6,171 bases of DNA from Methanobacterium sp. Its GTDB lineage: Archaea > Methanobacteriota > Methanobacteria > Methanobacteriales > Methanobacteriaceae. The notes beneath the pieces were generated by a model that saw only the letters and a list, made by a program, of their open reading frames with translations, did no database searches and was not told the DNA's origin. This document shows, piece by piece, positions 1 to 5,496 of the stretch. The DNA is taken from positions 1 through 6,171 of the forward strand of contig JAJRAE010000122.1 of NCBI GenBank assembly GCA_028682985.1, given 5' to 3'. How positions within the stretch are numbered: position 1 is the stretch's first letter; each line of letters opens with the position of its first letter. The position numbers and the translations under genes are program-made.

Positions 1-111
1 AATTATTATAAAATCCATCCCGATGTTCGAAATTCAAAACTAAATCCACTGGTACATTACAGTCTATACGGGATCAAAGAAGAAAGAAAAGTATTAAATT
101 TAGAAAAATAA
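1..111 (+). CDS. C-terminal end of a probable glycosyltransferase (partial, starts outside the window)
   Basis: The + frame is open from base 1 to a TAA at 109-111, giving 36 residues with no start in view. The peptide contains HPDV, NPLVHY and YGIKEERK in that order. This resembles the short module often found at the ends of glycosyltransferases (consensus roughly YPDV...NPLxHY...GxxEGR), which are commonly found in surface polysaccharide or S-layer glycosylation loci. The catalytic domain would lie upstream, so donor and acceptor cannot be inferred. The order and spacing of the three motif blocks are what convince me this is real coding sequence and not chance. The family assignment rests on this tail alone; the module also occurs in other surface-glycan proteins. 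An oligo-T stretch about 50 bp after the stop suits a transcript end. Confidence 0.6.
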   Translation, partial: NYYKIHPDVRNSKLNPLVHYSLYGIKEERKVLNLEK

Positions 112-158
112 CTTAATCAAATCTAATAAAAGAAGGAAATAGCAATTTAAACTTAGCC

Positions 159-182
159 TTTTTTTTTAATTCTTAATTTTTT
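159..182 (+). terminator. Oligo-T terminator after the glycosyltransferase-like gene
   Basis: Nine consecutive T at 159-167 are followed by a second run of six T at 177-182, on the sense strand of the gene ending at 111 and before the gene starting at 232. Archaeal RNA polymerase stops at such U-tracts without needing a strong hairpin, and I see no clear hairpin here. The placement between two genes on the same strand suggests that they are transcribed separately. Confidence 0.6.
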
Positions 183-217
183 ACGATTTGGACAATATCA
201 TAAAAATCGGATCAATT

Positions 218-222
218 GGTGA
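218..222 (+). promoter_or_regulatory. Shine-Dalgarno GGTGA for the nucleotidyltransferase
   Basis: GGTGA matches the archaeal anti-Shine-Dalgarno sequence and lies 9 nt before the ATG at 232, which supports that start. The HIGH-motif domain begins almost at once after it, as expected for an N-terminal Rossmann strand. A clean TATA box for this gene could not be chosen: the ATATCATA near 195-202 would put the transcription start too close to this site. Confidence 0.6.
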
Positions 223-231
223 AATAATAAA

Positions 232-1524
232 ATGATAGGAATAAGCGCAGACTTCGACCCCCTGCATAAAGGTCATGTGAAGTTAATTGAGAAGGCCAGG
301 AAACTGGCTGATAGGAAAGGAAGCCAGGTGATTATCTATCTCAATAAAGGTTACAGTGCAAATCACGCCCCTTTTTTTTCCAGTTTCAAGGCCCGATCCC
401 GGATGGCTCTGGAAGCCGGTGCAGATAGGGTGGTGGCCATTGAAGGCTTGCACCATCGTCTAACCCTGGCATACACCGTTCCCATCAGGATAGCCATGAT
501 GATTGAAGATGGGGTGGAGGACTATGTGGATGCCGCGGATATATCTACCCCACGGGTGGAGAAACTTTCCCAGGAATACGCCCGTAAAGGGGTTTTCAGT
601 GGTATACCCCGCCACCTGCCCAACCGAAATGTGATAAGATGGTTTGCTGTCAACGATTTTCTCTACAAAAATTATAAGAGGAAAATGAAGTTCCATATAA
701 TCTCTGAGTATAAGATGGGTGGAGAGAAAATATCCGGACGAGAAATCAGGAAAGAAATAACAGCTAACCAGCTGAAAATACCAGGAAATGTCAAAGAGAT
801 GTTACCAGATTCTACAGTGGATATAATGGAAGAAGAATTTGAGAAGGGACATCTACCTGGTAGTAGAGATAACGAAATAATAATAAACCGGCTGAACAAC
901 TATTCCCGGTCAAAACTATTAAGTCTAGCCCATCTCAATGCCGATGCAGTGAATGAACTGGTAACGGGCCGCAGGTATCGTATGGAAAATCAGGTATGGG
1001 CTTCTTTAAGGAAGGCAGGCTACGGACCGGTGCTCAGCAGGCTGGCTATCAGTGCAGTGGAACAGGATGTTAGTAAAGAGGAAGTGTTTAATCTGATAGG
1101 GGATTATGAGGCTAAAGGTATAATACCGCCGGATATGACTCGAGATAAAGTGATAGAAAGGGCCTGGTTTGTTTCATCCAAATCCAGCAGAGGAATTTCA
1201 TCATCAGATGCCCATAAAATGTTTAGAAAAGGTAAAACAGCTGGAAAACCTCCTATTTACTCACTGGATGGTGGTTTGCACCTGCGCAGTTTTGAAGTTG
1301 ATTCCCTGGAAGATGGGATGCATGCTGAAATATTTGTAGATAAAAGGGGTGACATTGCTTGTCAGATCCGGCCCACCGGGCGTAAAATAAAAAGCCCACT
1401 GAAGCTACCTGCAAATCAAGCCACCTATCTGCGACTTTTACTAGACTCTCATTTCATCCCCCTGCATGCTAATGTGGTTAAGAAAGAGGAAGGATTCCGT
1501 ATTCGTATAAAAATAGGTGGATAA
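232..1524 (+). CDS. HIGH-motif nucleotidyltransferase, distantly TmcAL/YlbM-like, with an uncharacterised C-terminal region
   Basis: The N-terminal ~180 residues form a cytidylyltransferase-like Rossmann fold of the HxGH superfamily. A short strand (GISADFDP) leads to HKGH at 12-15, the ATP-phosphate-binding signature, and ISGREIRKEI at 168-177 matches the ISxTxIR-type second nucleotide-binding motif. The stretch FKARSRMALEAGADRVV (52-68) resembles the K-W-x-R-x-x-M-A-L-x-x-G-A-D-L-V segment of bacterial TmcAL (YlbM), an ATP-dependent tRNA(Met) cytidine acetate ligase; overall length (430 versus about 400) is similar. The part from about 215 to 330 is mainly helical, and about 340-430 looks like a separate beta-rich domain I do not recognise. 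The superfamily assignment is strong. TmcAL-like chemistry is inference, since archaea usually make ac4C with a TmcA/Nat10-type acetyltransferase. Substrate is unknown. The gene stands alone, with a terminator upstream and a convergent neighbour downstream. A T8 run lies at 372-379 inside the frame. Confidence 0.8.
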   Translation: MIGISADFDPLHKGHVKLIEKARKLADRKGSQVIIYLNKGYSANHAPFFSSFKARSRMALEAGADRVVAIEGLHHRLTLAYTVPIRIAMMIEDGVEDYVDAADISTPRVEKLSQEYARKGVFSGIPRHLPNRNVIRWFAVNDFLYKNYKRKMKFHIISEYKMGGEKISGREIRKEITANQLKIPGNVKEMLPDSTVDIMEEEFEKGHLPGSRDNEIIINRLNNYSRSKLLSLAHLNADAVNELVTGRRYRMENQVWASLRKAGYGPVLSRLAISAVEQDVSKEEVFNLIGDYEAKGIIPPDMTRDKVIERAWFVSSKSSRGISSSDAHKMFRKGKTAGKPPIYSLDGGLHLRSFEVDSLEDGMHAEIFVDKRGDIACQIRPTGRKIKSPLKLPANQATYLRLLLDSHFIPLHANVVKKEEGFRIRIKIGG

Positions 1525-1553
1525 TCTGTGTGATTAAACTTATTATTGACTTA

Positions 1554-1647
1554 TTTACTTTTAATTGGTCTATTTCTATTGATTCTTTTACTTTTAATAG
1601 GTCCACTCCTTTTAATTGATTCTTTACTTTTGAGGACCTCTTTCTAT
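1554..1647. repeat. Three degenerate tandem copies of a T-rich ~35-bp unit in a convergent spacer
   Basis: The block TTTACTTTT recurs at 1554, 1587 and 1623, so the period is 33 and 36 bp. In the first two copies it continues as AAT(T/A)GGTC and ends in ATTGATTC; the third drifts to GAGGACC and ends in CTATTCATT, running over the stop codon of the DUF72 gene. The spacer has few A on this strand, so its U-rich transcript could serve as the terminator of the nucleotidyltransferase gene. I see no comparable T-tract serving the opposite gene in this spacer. No protein-coding signal is visible here. Confidence 0.5.
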
Positions 1648-2373
1648 TCATTTATCCTTTAATATCTCCTTAAATTGTTGACAGTTTAGCACTGCATTTG
1701 CATGGTAGTCGTTGTTGAAATAAGAGTAAAGTTCATGGATGTCTTCTTTTTTTATTCTATCTACCCATTCCCTTAATTCCTGTTGGCTGTAGAGGTGCTG
1801 GTATCTTTCATCTTCTCCAGTTCCATGGAAACGGATATAGGCCTGGGAATTTATCACTGCAATGTCCGGGGGAAGATCAGAAACTGAAACTGTGCAAAAA
1901 ATGATATCATGATCATCCAGAAAATCGTAAACCTCTTCATCATACCAGCTGGGGTGTCTGAATTCCATGACATTGGTTTTTGAATCATTGAACTGTTCTG
2001 CAGCGTTATTTAGAAGTTCCATATTTTTTTTAAGGTTAGGCGGCAGTTGAAATAATAGACAACCTAATTTATCCCCTAACTGATCAGATAGCTTATAAAA
2101 ATTATTCAGTAATTCACCGGTATTTTTGAACTTTTTTCGATGGGTTATGGACTGATTAACCTTCAATGTGAACTTGAAATCTTCCGGTGTTCTCTGGTAC
2201 CAGTTTTCCAATGTCTTTTCTCTGGGAAATCGGTAGAAACTGCTGTTTATTTCCACTGTATTGAAATGTTTAGAATAGTAGGATAACCATTCACTTCTTT
2301 TAATATCCTCTGGATAAAAACGTTTAATCCAGTCCTCATAGTACCAGCCGGAACATCCCAGATAGGATTTCAT
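1648..2373 (-). CDS. DUF72 (YecE-like) TIM-barrel family protein
   Basis: The 241-residue product shows the family's conserved blocks in order: GCSGWYYEDW (6-15) and FYP near the start, TVEINSSFYRFP (39-50), FTLKVNQSITH (68-78), LFQLPP (108-112 region), MEFRHPSW (136-143), YIRFHG (179-184) and the C-terminal YFNNDYHANAVLN (218-230). Length is normal for DUF72 proteins, so the gene looks intact. The family adopts a TIM-barrel fold and is found in bacteria and archaea, but no reaction has been firmly assigned to it as far as I know. There is no signal peptide or membrane segment, so a cytoplasmic location is expected. The ATG start is supported by the AGGAA-type ribosome site just upstream and by the conserved G-C-S-G-W strand only six residues in. 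It converges on the nucleotidyltransferase and is separated by 138 bp from the HEAT-like gene behind it. Confidence 0.92.
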   Translation of the reverse strand: MKSYLGCSGWYYEDWIKRFYPEDIKRSEWLSYYSKHFNTVEINSSFYRFPREKTLENWYQRTPEDFKFTLKVNQSITHRKKFKNTGELLNNFYKLSDQLGDKLGCLLFQLPPNLKKNMELLNNAAEQFNDSKTNVMEFRHPSWYDEEVYDFLDDHDIIFCTVSVSDLPPDIAVINSQAYIRFHGTGEDERYQHLYSQQELREWVDRIKKEDIHELYSYFNNDYHANAVLNCQQFKEILKDK

Positions 2374-2380
2374 TATTTTC

Positions 2381-2386
2381 TTCCTT
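2381..2386 (-). promoter_or_regulatory. Shine-Dalgarno site of the DUF72 gene
   Basis: On the - strand AAGGAA sits 7 nt before the ATG (2373-2371), as usual for this genome, and supports the chosen start. Confidence 0.55.
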
Positions 2387-2432
2387 TAAACGTGTATAAG
2401 AACATTTTTAGGGCTTAGATAAATATCCGATG

Positions 2433-2447
2433 ATTAATAAATATTTT
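2433..2447 (-). promoter_or_regulatory. Candidate TATA box of the DUF72 gene
   Basis: Reading the - strand, AAAATATTTATTAAT lies about 60-75 nt before the DUF72 ATG. This would give a leader of about 40 nt containing the ribosome site at 2381-2386. A second AT-rich candidate, ATATTTATCT, lies nearer at about 2417-2426, and the sequence alone does not decide between them. Confidence 0.35.
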
Positions 2448-2473
2448 CTTAGAAATGTGGGGGTTAAATCAAC

Positions 2474-2508
2474 AAAATTAAAAAGAAATCTATTAACTGT
2501 GTGCAGTT
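2474..2508 (-). terminator. Hairpin plus T-tract after the HEAT-like gene
   Basis: On the - strand, right after the stop codon, AACTG and CAGTT (2504-2508 with 2495-2499) can pair around a 4-base loop. They are followed by TTTCTTTTTAATTTT (2488-2474). A weak stem followed by U-rich RNA fits a transcript end and separates the HEAT-like gene from the DUF72 gene downstream. Confidence 0.5.
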
Positions 2509-2511
2509 TTA

Positions 2512-3186
2512 TTAATCGTGCTTTTTCATAAATTTATCTGCTCTGATTTTGGTGGCGTTTCTCTTACTCTGACTGGCATTAAGAGCGAATTCTAGGACCT
2601 TTTTTTTATCATCTATACTTTTGTAGTGCTTATCAAAAACTCCAAGTGCTTTACCAGAAAGAATATCAGCACATTCACCATCCCGGGGGATTTTATTTAT
2701 ATCTAGAAGTTTTAGAGTGATCTCACCCTCCAGGTCAGGGCGGTTGGTTATTATTTGGTCGCTGTTTTCCACCACATGAGCGGCAGTGACCATGGACTCA
2801 TCCTCTAAGAATTTGTAATAATGGGGGTAAACATCATCAAACTTATGTTCCTGGTCAACAGCTGTTAAATTGGCTATTATATCCAGAGCATTCCATAGAA
2901 TAATTTTATTTTCAGATTCCAAAAGATTTACAAAGAAATTCCAGTGTTCCATAAGTATTTCAGGCTTCTTTAAGCTAATGATTTTAAGTATCTTAGCACA
3001 GCGAAACTTCACCCGCCCTGTCTCTGAATAAATACTCTGTAAAACCGTATCAAGAAGCTGAGGCTCTTCCATGATTACCTGTGCGATTTCTTCTGATAAA
3101 TCGGCCTTCTGGTCAATTAGCAATAAAATCTTTTCTTCTTTACTTAAATCAGGATCATTATCTGGTCCTTCAGTTTTCCTGGTCAT
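2512..3186 (-). CDS. HEAT-repeat-like alpha-helical protein of unknown function
   Basis: The 224-residue product is built of paired helices with no catalytic motif. Segments such as KFRCAKILKIISLKKPEIL (60-78), WNFFVNLLESENKIILWNALDIIANL (82-107) and YYKFLEDESMVTAAHVV (123-139) have the spacing of HEAT/ARM-type repeats, and the C-terminus ends in a basic KRNATKIRADKFMKK. I recall related stand-alone proteins as conserved hypotheticals in archaea and some bacteria; such folds usually act as protein- or nucleic-acid-binding scaffolds, but no partner is known. The first ~15 residues are acidic and low in complexity. No Shine-Dalgarno site precedes the ATG, and a TATA-like box lies only ~30 nt upstream, suggesting a nearly leaderless mRNA. 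The gene follows RaSEA on the same strand after 88 bp containing a T-tract, so it is probably transcribed on its own. No signal peptide or membrane helix is seen. Confidence 0.75.
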   Translation of the reverse strand: MTRKTEGPDNDPDLSKEEKILLLIDQKADLSEEIAQVIMEEPQLLDTVLQSIYSETGRVKFRCAKILKIISLKKPEILMEHWNFFVNLLESENKIILWNALDIIANLTAVDQEHKFDDVYPHYYKFLEDESMVTAAHVVENSDQIITNRPDLEGEITLKLLDINKIPRDGECADILSGKALGVFDKHYKSIDDKKKVLEFALNASQSKRNATKIRADKFMKKHD

Positions 3187-3212
3187 GATTAAAATTTTAG
3201 AATTATCAGGAA

Positions 3213-3224
3213 AATAAATTTATT
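3213..3224 (-). promoter_or_regulatory. Candidate TATA box for a leaderless HEAT-like transcript
   Basis: On the - strand AATAAATTTATT is centred about 32 nt before the ATG at 3186. Archaeal transcription usually starts about 25 nt after the box, which would leave a leader of only a few bases. That agrees with the lack of any purine-rich ribosome site in the intervening sequence. Confidence 0.4.
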
Positions 3225-3240
3225 GATTAGATTTTTACAA

Positions 3241-3253
3241 TTAAAATAAAAAA
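3241..3253 (-). terminator. T-tract after RaSEA
   Basis: On the - strand, about 20 nt beyond the RaSEA stop codon, TTTTTTATTTTAA gives a run of six T followed by four more. A further TTTTT lies at 3236-3232. No strong hairpin is visible. It is a plausible oligo-U terminator that would isolate RaSEA from the HEAT-like gene downstream, although read-through cannot be excluded over so short a gap. Confidence 0.5.
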
Positions 3254-3274
3254 GCATAGATCCCTTAAATCCCT

Positions 3275-4345
3275 TTAAGATATTCTATCGGTTATGTTAA
3301 CATTTGATCTGCTTATATGGGAATAATCTAAATCAGCTTCCCATTTATATTTACATTTGCATTCAAATTCTTCTGGAATGGACTGATCCAAGTTGGACCG
3401 AATAATTGAACTTTTTAGTTTTTTATTACACTTCTTACAGTTGTAGGGCCCCCTTCTACTTCCAAAACCAGATGTGTCCATTATAATAGGTATTTTCAGG
3501 GATTTACGGGTTCTTCTAATGATTTCCATAATACTCCAAATCCAGGGGGGCTGGTAGGAACCTCTACGCCATAAAAGTTCCATGAGGGTGCCTTTATGGA
3601 TGGTTGCCGGACAAAAAGATATTCGATCAACACCAACTTTTTCTGCGTATTGGGCAGAGGTGACAGCATCTTCAATAGCTTCTTTTTCAGATGTTAAAAT
3701 TGGTTTAACAAAGAGATAAGCTTTAGATGTGATCTTATAATCATTCTTTAGTTCTTTGATAAGTAGAACTGCTCTTTCAAATTCTTCATTTAGAAATCCC
3801 TTGTTTATTCTGTTCTTCTTGATTTCATCACTGCTGCTTTCAAGGCCCATGCTTATTTCGAAAATTTTATCAGGGATATGGCGACAGCAGTCCTCCAGAA
3901 CTTCTCTATTAACATATTCTGGTCTTGATTCAACCACCACTTCTTCTACTGCTTCAATGTCATTTAATATGGTTAATATCTTATCACGAGCTTCCGCGTG
4001 TATTTCCTCTGGGTTTAGAAAACTTCCAGAGACAAAGATTTTAACCACGGTTTTAGGTTGTATTGAAAATCTTGCTAATTCCTTTCTAAATATATCCACC
4101 AGTTCTTCTGAGGGAATGTTTTTAAGAGGCGAATCAGCTATATAACTGCACATGGTGCATCCTCCGGATTTGGAAAGTGCCCAGGCACATCCCGGGGTGG
4201 GTAATATTACATAGATAGCATTTCCAATGCCTGAATACAGCAGATCTTCTCCAGACCAGCTGGCTGAAAAGCTATGTGGAGTTTGGTCTTCCATTCTCTT
4301 AAAATATTTACTTCTTATTTCCTGATTTAAATCTTGAATTTCCAT
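3275..4345 (-). CDS. Archaeosine biosynthesis radical SAM enzyme RaSEA
   Basis: RaSEA works with ArcS in the last step of archaeosine (G+15) formation in archaeal tRNA. ArcS attaches lysine to preQ0 in the tRNA, and RaSEA cleaves that adduct by radical chemistry to leave the formamidine group. The 356-residue product has the radical SAM cluster cysteines C53, C63 and C66 in PGCAWALSKSGGCTMCSY (C-x9-C-x2-C, the wide spacing also seen in Elp3-type enzymes). Barrel motifs follow at 105-109 (VSGSF), 138-145 (VESRPEYV) and 165-170 (SMGLES), and FCPATIHKGTLMELLW lies at 244-259. A C-terminal C303-x2-C306 ... C329-x-C331 set could bind zinc. Length is normal for the family. The ATG has an AGGAA site 8 nt upstream and a good TATA box. 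ArcS and the transglycosylase TgtA are not in the window, so it stands alone. The call rests on the overall pattern; the motifs are clear and I am fairly sure. Confidence 0.9.
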   Translation of the reverse strand: MEIQDLNQEIRSKYFKRMEDQTPHSFSASWSGEDLLYSGIGNAIYVILPTPGCAWALSKSGGCTMCSYIADSPLKNIPSEELVDIFRKELARFSIQPKTVVKIFVSGSFLNPEEIHAEARDKILTILNDIEAVEEVVVESRPEYVNREVLEDCCRHIPDKIFEISMGLESSSDEIKKNRINKGFLNEEFERAVLLIKELKNDYKITSKAYLFVKPILTSEKEAIEDAVTSAQYAEKVGVDRISFCPATIHKGTLMELLWRRGSYQPPWIWSIMEIIRRTRKSLKIPIIMDTSGFGSRRGPYNCKKCNKKLKSSIIRSNLDQSIPEEFECKCKYKWEADLDYSHISRSNVNITDRIS

Positions 4346-4353
4346 CTGTTAAA

Positions 4354-4358
4354 TTCCT
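4354..4358 (-). promoter_or_regulatory. Shine-Dalgarno AGGAA of RaSEA
   Basis: On the - strand AGGAA, preceded by an A-rich stretch, lies 8 nt before the ATG at 4345 and fixes the start. Confidence 0.6.
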
Positions 4359-4387
4359 TTTTTTCCATTTAAATGTTAAATTTTGGG

Positions 4388-4398
4388 TATATTATAAA
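4388..4398 (-). promoter_or_regulatory. TATA box of RaSEA
   Basis: On the - strand TTTATAATATA, preceded by an A-rich flank, is the best TATA-box match in the window. It is centred about 48 nt before the ATG, which predicts a transcript start near 4367 and a ~21-nt leader that contains the AGGAA ribosome site. Confidence 0.6.
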
Positions 4399-4421
4399 TT
4401 TAATCAAATACTGTATTAGAC

Positions 4422-4450
4422 GATTATATCTAATAAAGAATTTATTATTA
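4422..4450 (+). promoter_or_regulatory. Candidate promoter region of the SPL-family gene
   Basis: Two TATA-like sequences lie on the + strand, GATTATATCT at 4422-4431 and AATTTATTATTA at 4439-4450. Either would give a leader of about 60-80 nt that includes the 9-codon ORF at 4501. The region is back-to-back with the RaSEA TATA box, 24-41 bp away, so the two divergent promoters could influence each other. Confidence 0.4.
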
Positions 4451-4500
4451 TGTAAACCTATTCAATATGAGATTGAATTAATTCTTCGGAGTTAAATTGA

Positions 4501-4530
4501 ATGATAATAAAATGGAAGGGGAGGGTATGA
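4501..4530 (+). CDS. Possible 9-residue leader peptide before the SPL-family gene
   Basis: ATG at 4501 opens a 9-codon frame (MIIKWKGRV) whose TGA at 4528-4530 directly abuts the ATG of the SPL-family gene. It is in the same frame as that gene. GGAGT at 4488-4492 sits 8 nt upstream, a good ribosome-site spacing, and the frame itself contains the Shine-Dalgarno site of the next gene. Ribosomes ending at the TGA would be placed exactly on the following ATG, so translational coupling is possible. The peptide is too short to judge coding potential, and it may be chance. The in-frame TGA argues against a simple N-terminal extension of the downstream protein. Confidence 0.3.
   Translation: MIIKWKGRV
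4520..4525 (+). promoter_or_regulatory. Shine-Dalgarno GGAGGG of the SPL-family gene
   Basis: GGAGGG within a G-rich run ends 5 nt before the ATG at 4531. It is a strong match to the anti-Shine-Dalgarno sequence and supports this start over other ATG codons nearby (4501 and 4527). Confidence 0.65.
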
Positions 4531-5427
4531 ATGAAGCATATACAGGTTAAATCTGTGTTGAACAAACTTAAGAGAAGGGATGACTGGTTTCTGGTTGATT
4601 ACACCCTTAACCCCTTTCTAGGATGTGCCTTTAACTGTGTATATTGTTATATTCATGGTAGTAAATATGGTGGTGAGGATACCAGTACTCTCCAGATTAA
4701 GACCAATGCCCCAGAGATCCTCTACAGGCAGCTTAAAAATCGTGCCAGGAAGAGGGAATATGGTTTCATCGGTTTAGGGTCTTCTACGGAGCCCTATCCT
4801 CCCCTGGAGGCGGGGCTTAAGATTACCAGGGAACTTTTAAGGATAATTTATCGTTTTAAATTCCCGGTTAACCTAAATACAAAATCCACTCTAGTGTTAA
4901 GGGATATGGATTTGCTTAAGAAGATTGATGAGAAGGCAGTTCTACCGGAGAATTTTAAGGATGAGCTGAGACATGGTGTTATAGTTTCCTTCTCTTTTTC
5001 TACTGTAGATTCCCGTTTGGCTGAAATATTTGAACCATCCGCATCTACAGTAGAAGAGAGGTTGGAGACGATGGGGAGATTTAGAGAGGAAGGATTCCTG
5101 GTGGGTGCTAATTTAATGCCGTTACTCCCATTTTTATCAGACACACCAGATGAACTGGATAGAATGATGGGTAAAATGAAGGATCACGGGGCAGAATTTG
5201 TTCTGGTTAGTGGTTTAACCCTGTTTGGTGATAAACCTGCTGACTGTAAGGTGCGATACTATGAAAAATTGAAGCAGCACTTTCCAGAGGCGGCACCTGA
5301 AACTCAGAAACTATTTGGTGAATCCTTTGCCCCTGCCCAAAAATATCAACGTGAACTGGCTAAATTAGCCCAAAAATTAGCCTCTAAACATGGTTTAAGA
5401 ACTAGAATTATACCAAATATAGAGTAA
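4531..5427 (+). CDS. SPL-family radical SAM protein (COG1533-like), function unknown
   Basis: The 298-residue protein carries the canonical radical SAM CxxxCxxC cluster site at C32, C36 and C39, in the context NPFLGCAFNCVYCY. Further marks of the spore-photoproduct-lyase-like family are a conserved KSVLNK near the start, GSSTEPYPPLE (83-93), LNTKSTLVLRDMDLL (115-129), SFSTVDSRLAEIFEP (155-169) followed by ERLE, and PLLPFLSD (197-204). Genuine SplB repairs the spore photoproduct in spore-forming Firmicutes. Methanogens make no spores, so that role is unlikely, and members outside that group have no settled function. Enzymes of this family cleave SAM to a 5'-deoxyadenosyl radical with a 4Fe-4S cluster, and the protein should be cytoplasmic. 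It is transcribed away from RaSEA, the other radical SAM gene here, and converges on mer. No truncation is seen and length fits the family. Confidence 0.88.
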   Translation: MKHIQVKSVLNKLKRRDDWFLVDYTLNPFLGCAFNCVYCYIHGSKYGGEDTSTLQIKTNAPEILYRQLKNRARKREYGFIGLGSSTEPYPPLEAGLKITRELLRIIYRFKFPVNLNTKSTLVLRDMDLLKKIDEKAVLPENFKDELRHGVIVSFSFSTVDSRLAEIFEPSASTVEERLETMGRFREEGFLVGANLMPLLPFLSDTPDELDRMMGKMKDHGAEFVLVSGLTLFGDKPADCKVRYYEKLKQHFPEAAPETQKLFGESFAPAQKYQRELAKLAQKLASKHGLRTRIIPNIE

Positions 5428-5455
5428 TTTTATGAAATTACTTTCAAAATTAGGT

Positions 5456-5490
5456 TTGTTTTTATTTAAAAAATAAAAGAAAAAAAGAGA
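5456..5490. terminator. Bidirectional AT-rich terminator between the SPL-family gene and mer
   Basis: TTTTATTT (5460-5467) and AAATAAAA (5471-5478) form a perfect inverted repeat around AAA. T-runs lie on the + strand side and A-runs (5468-5473 and 5480-5486, T-runs on the other strand) on the opposite side. It sits in the 69-bp gap between two convergent stop codons and can end both transcripts. Confidence 0.7.
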
Positions 5491-5496
5491 AGAATT

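Noticed and set aside
460..899. Two overlapping - strand frames inside the nucleotidyltransferase gene
   Set aside because: They lie opposite the conserved nucleotidyltransferase domain, lack plausible ribosome sites and show no family motifs.
1554..1647. Repeat spacer as a CRISPR array
   Set aside because: The copies are imperfect, contiguous with no regular unique spacers, and there are no cas genes in view.
3756..4145. Open frame on the + strand opposite RaSEA
   Set aside because: Low-complexity Ser/Leu-rich translation running antisense to conserved radical SAM coding sequence; no promoter or ribosome site seen.
4848..5144. Open frame on the - strand opposite the SPL-family gene
   Set aside because: Antisense to a clear conserved protein and without motifs of its own.
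4531..5427. Annotation as true spore photoproduct lyase SplB
   Set aside because: Only the wider family motifs are visible; the organism suggested by mer and RaSEA does not form spores.
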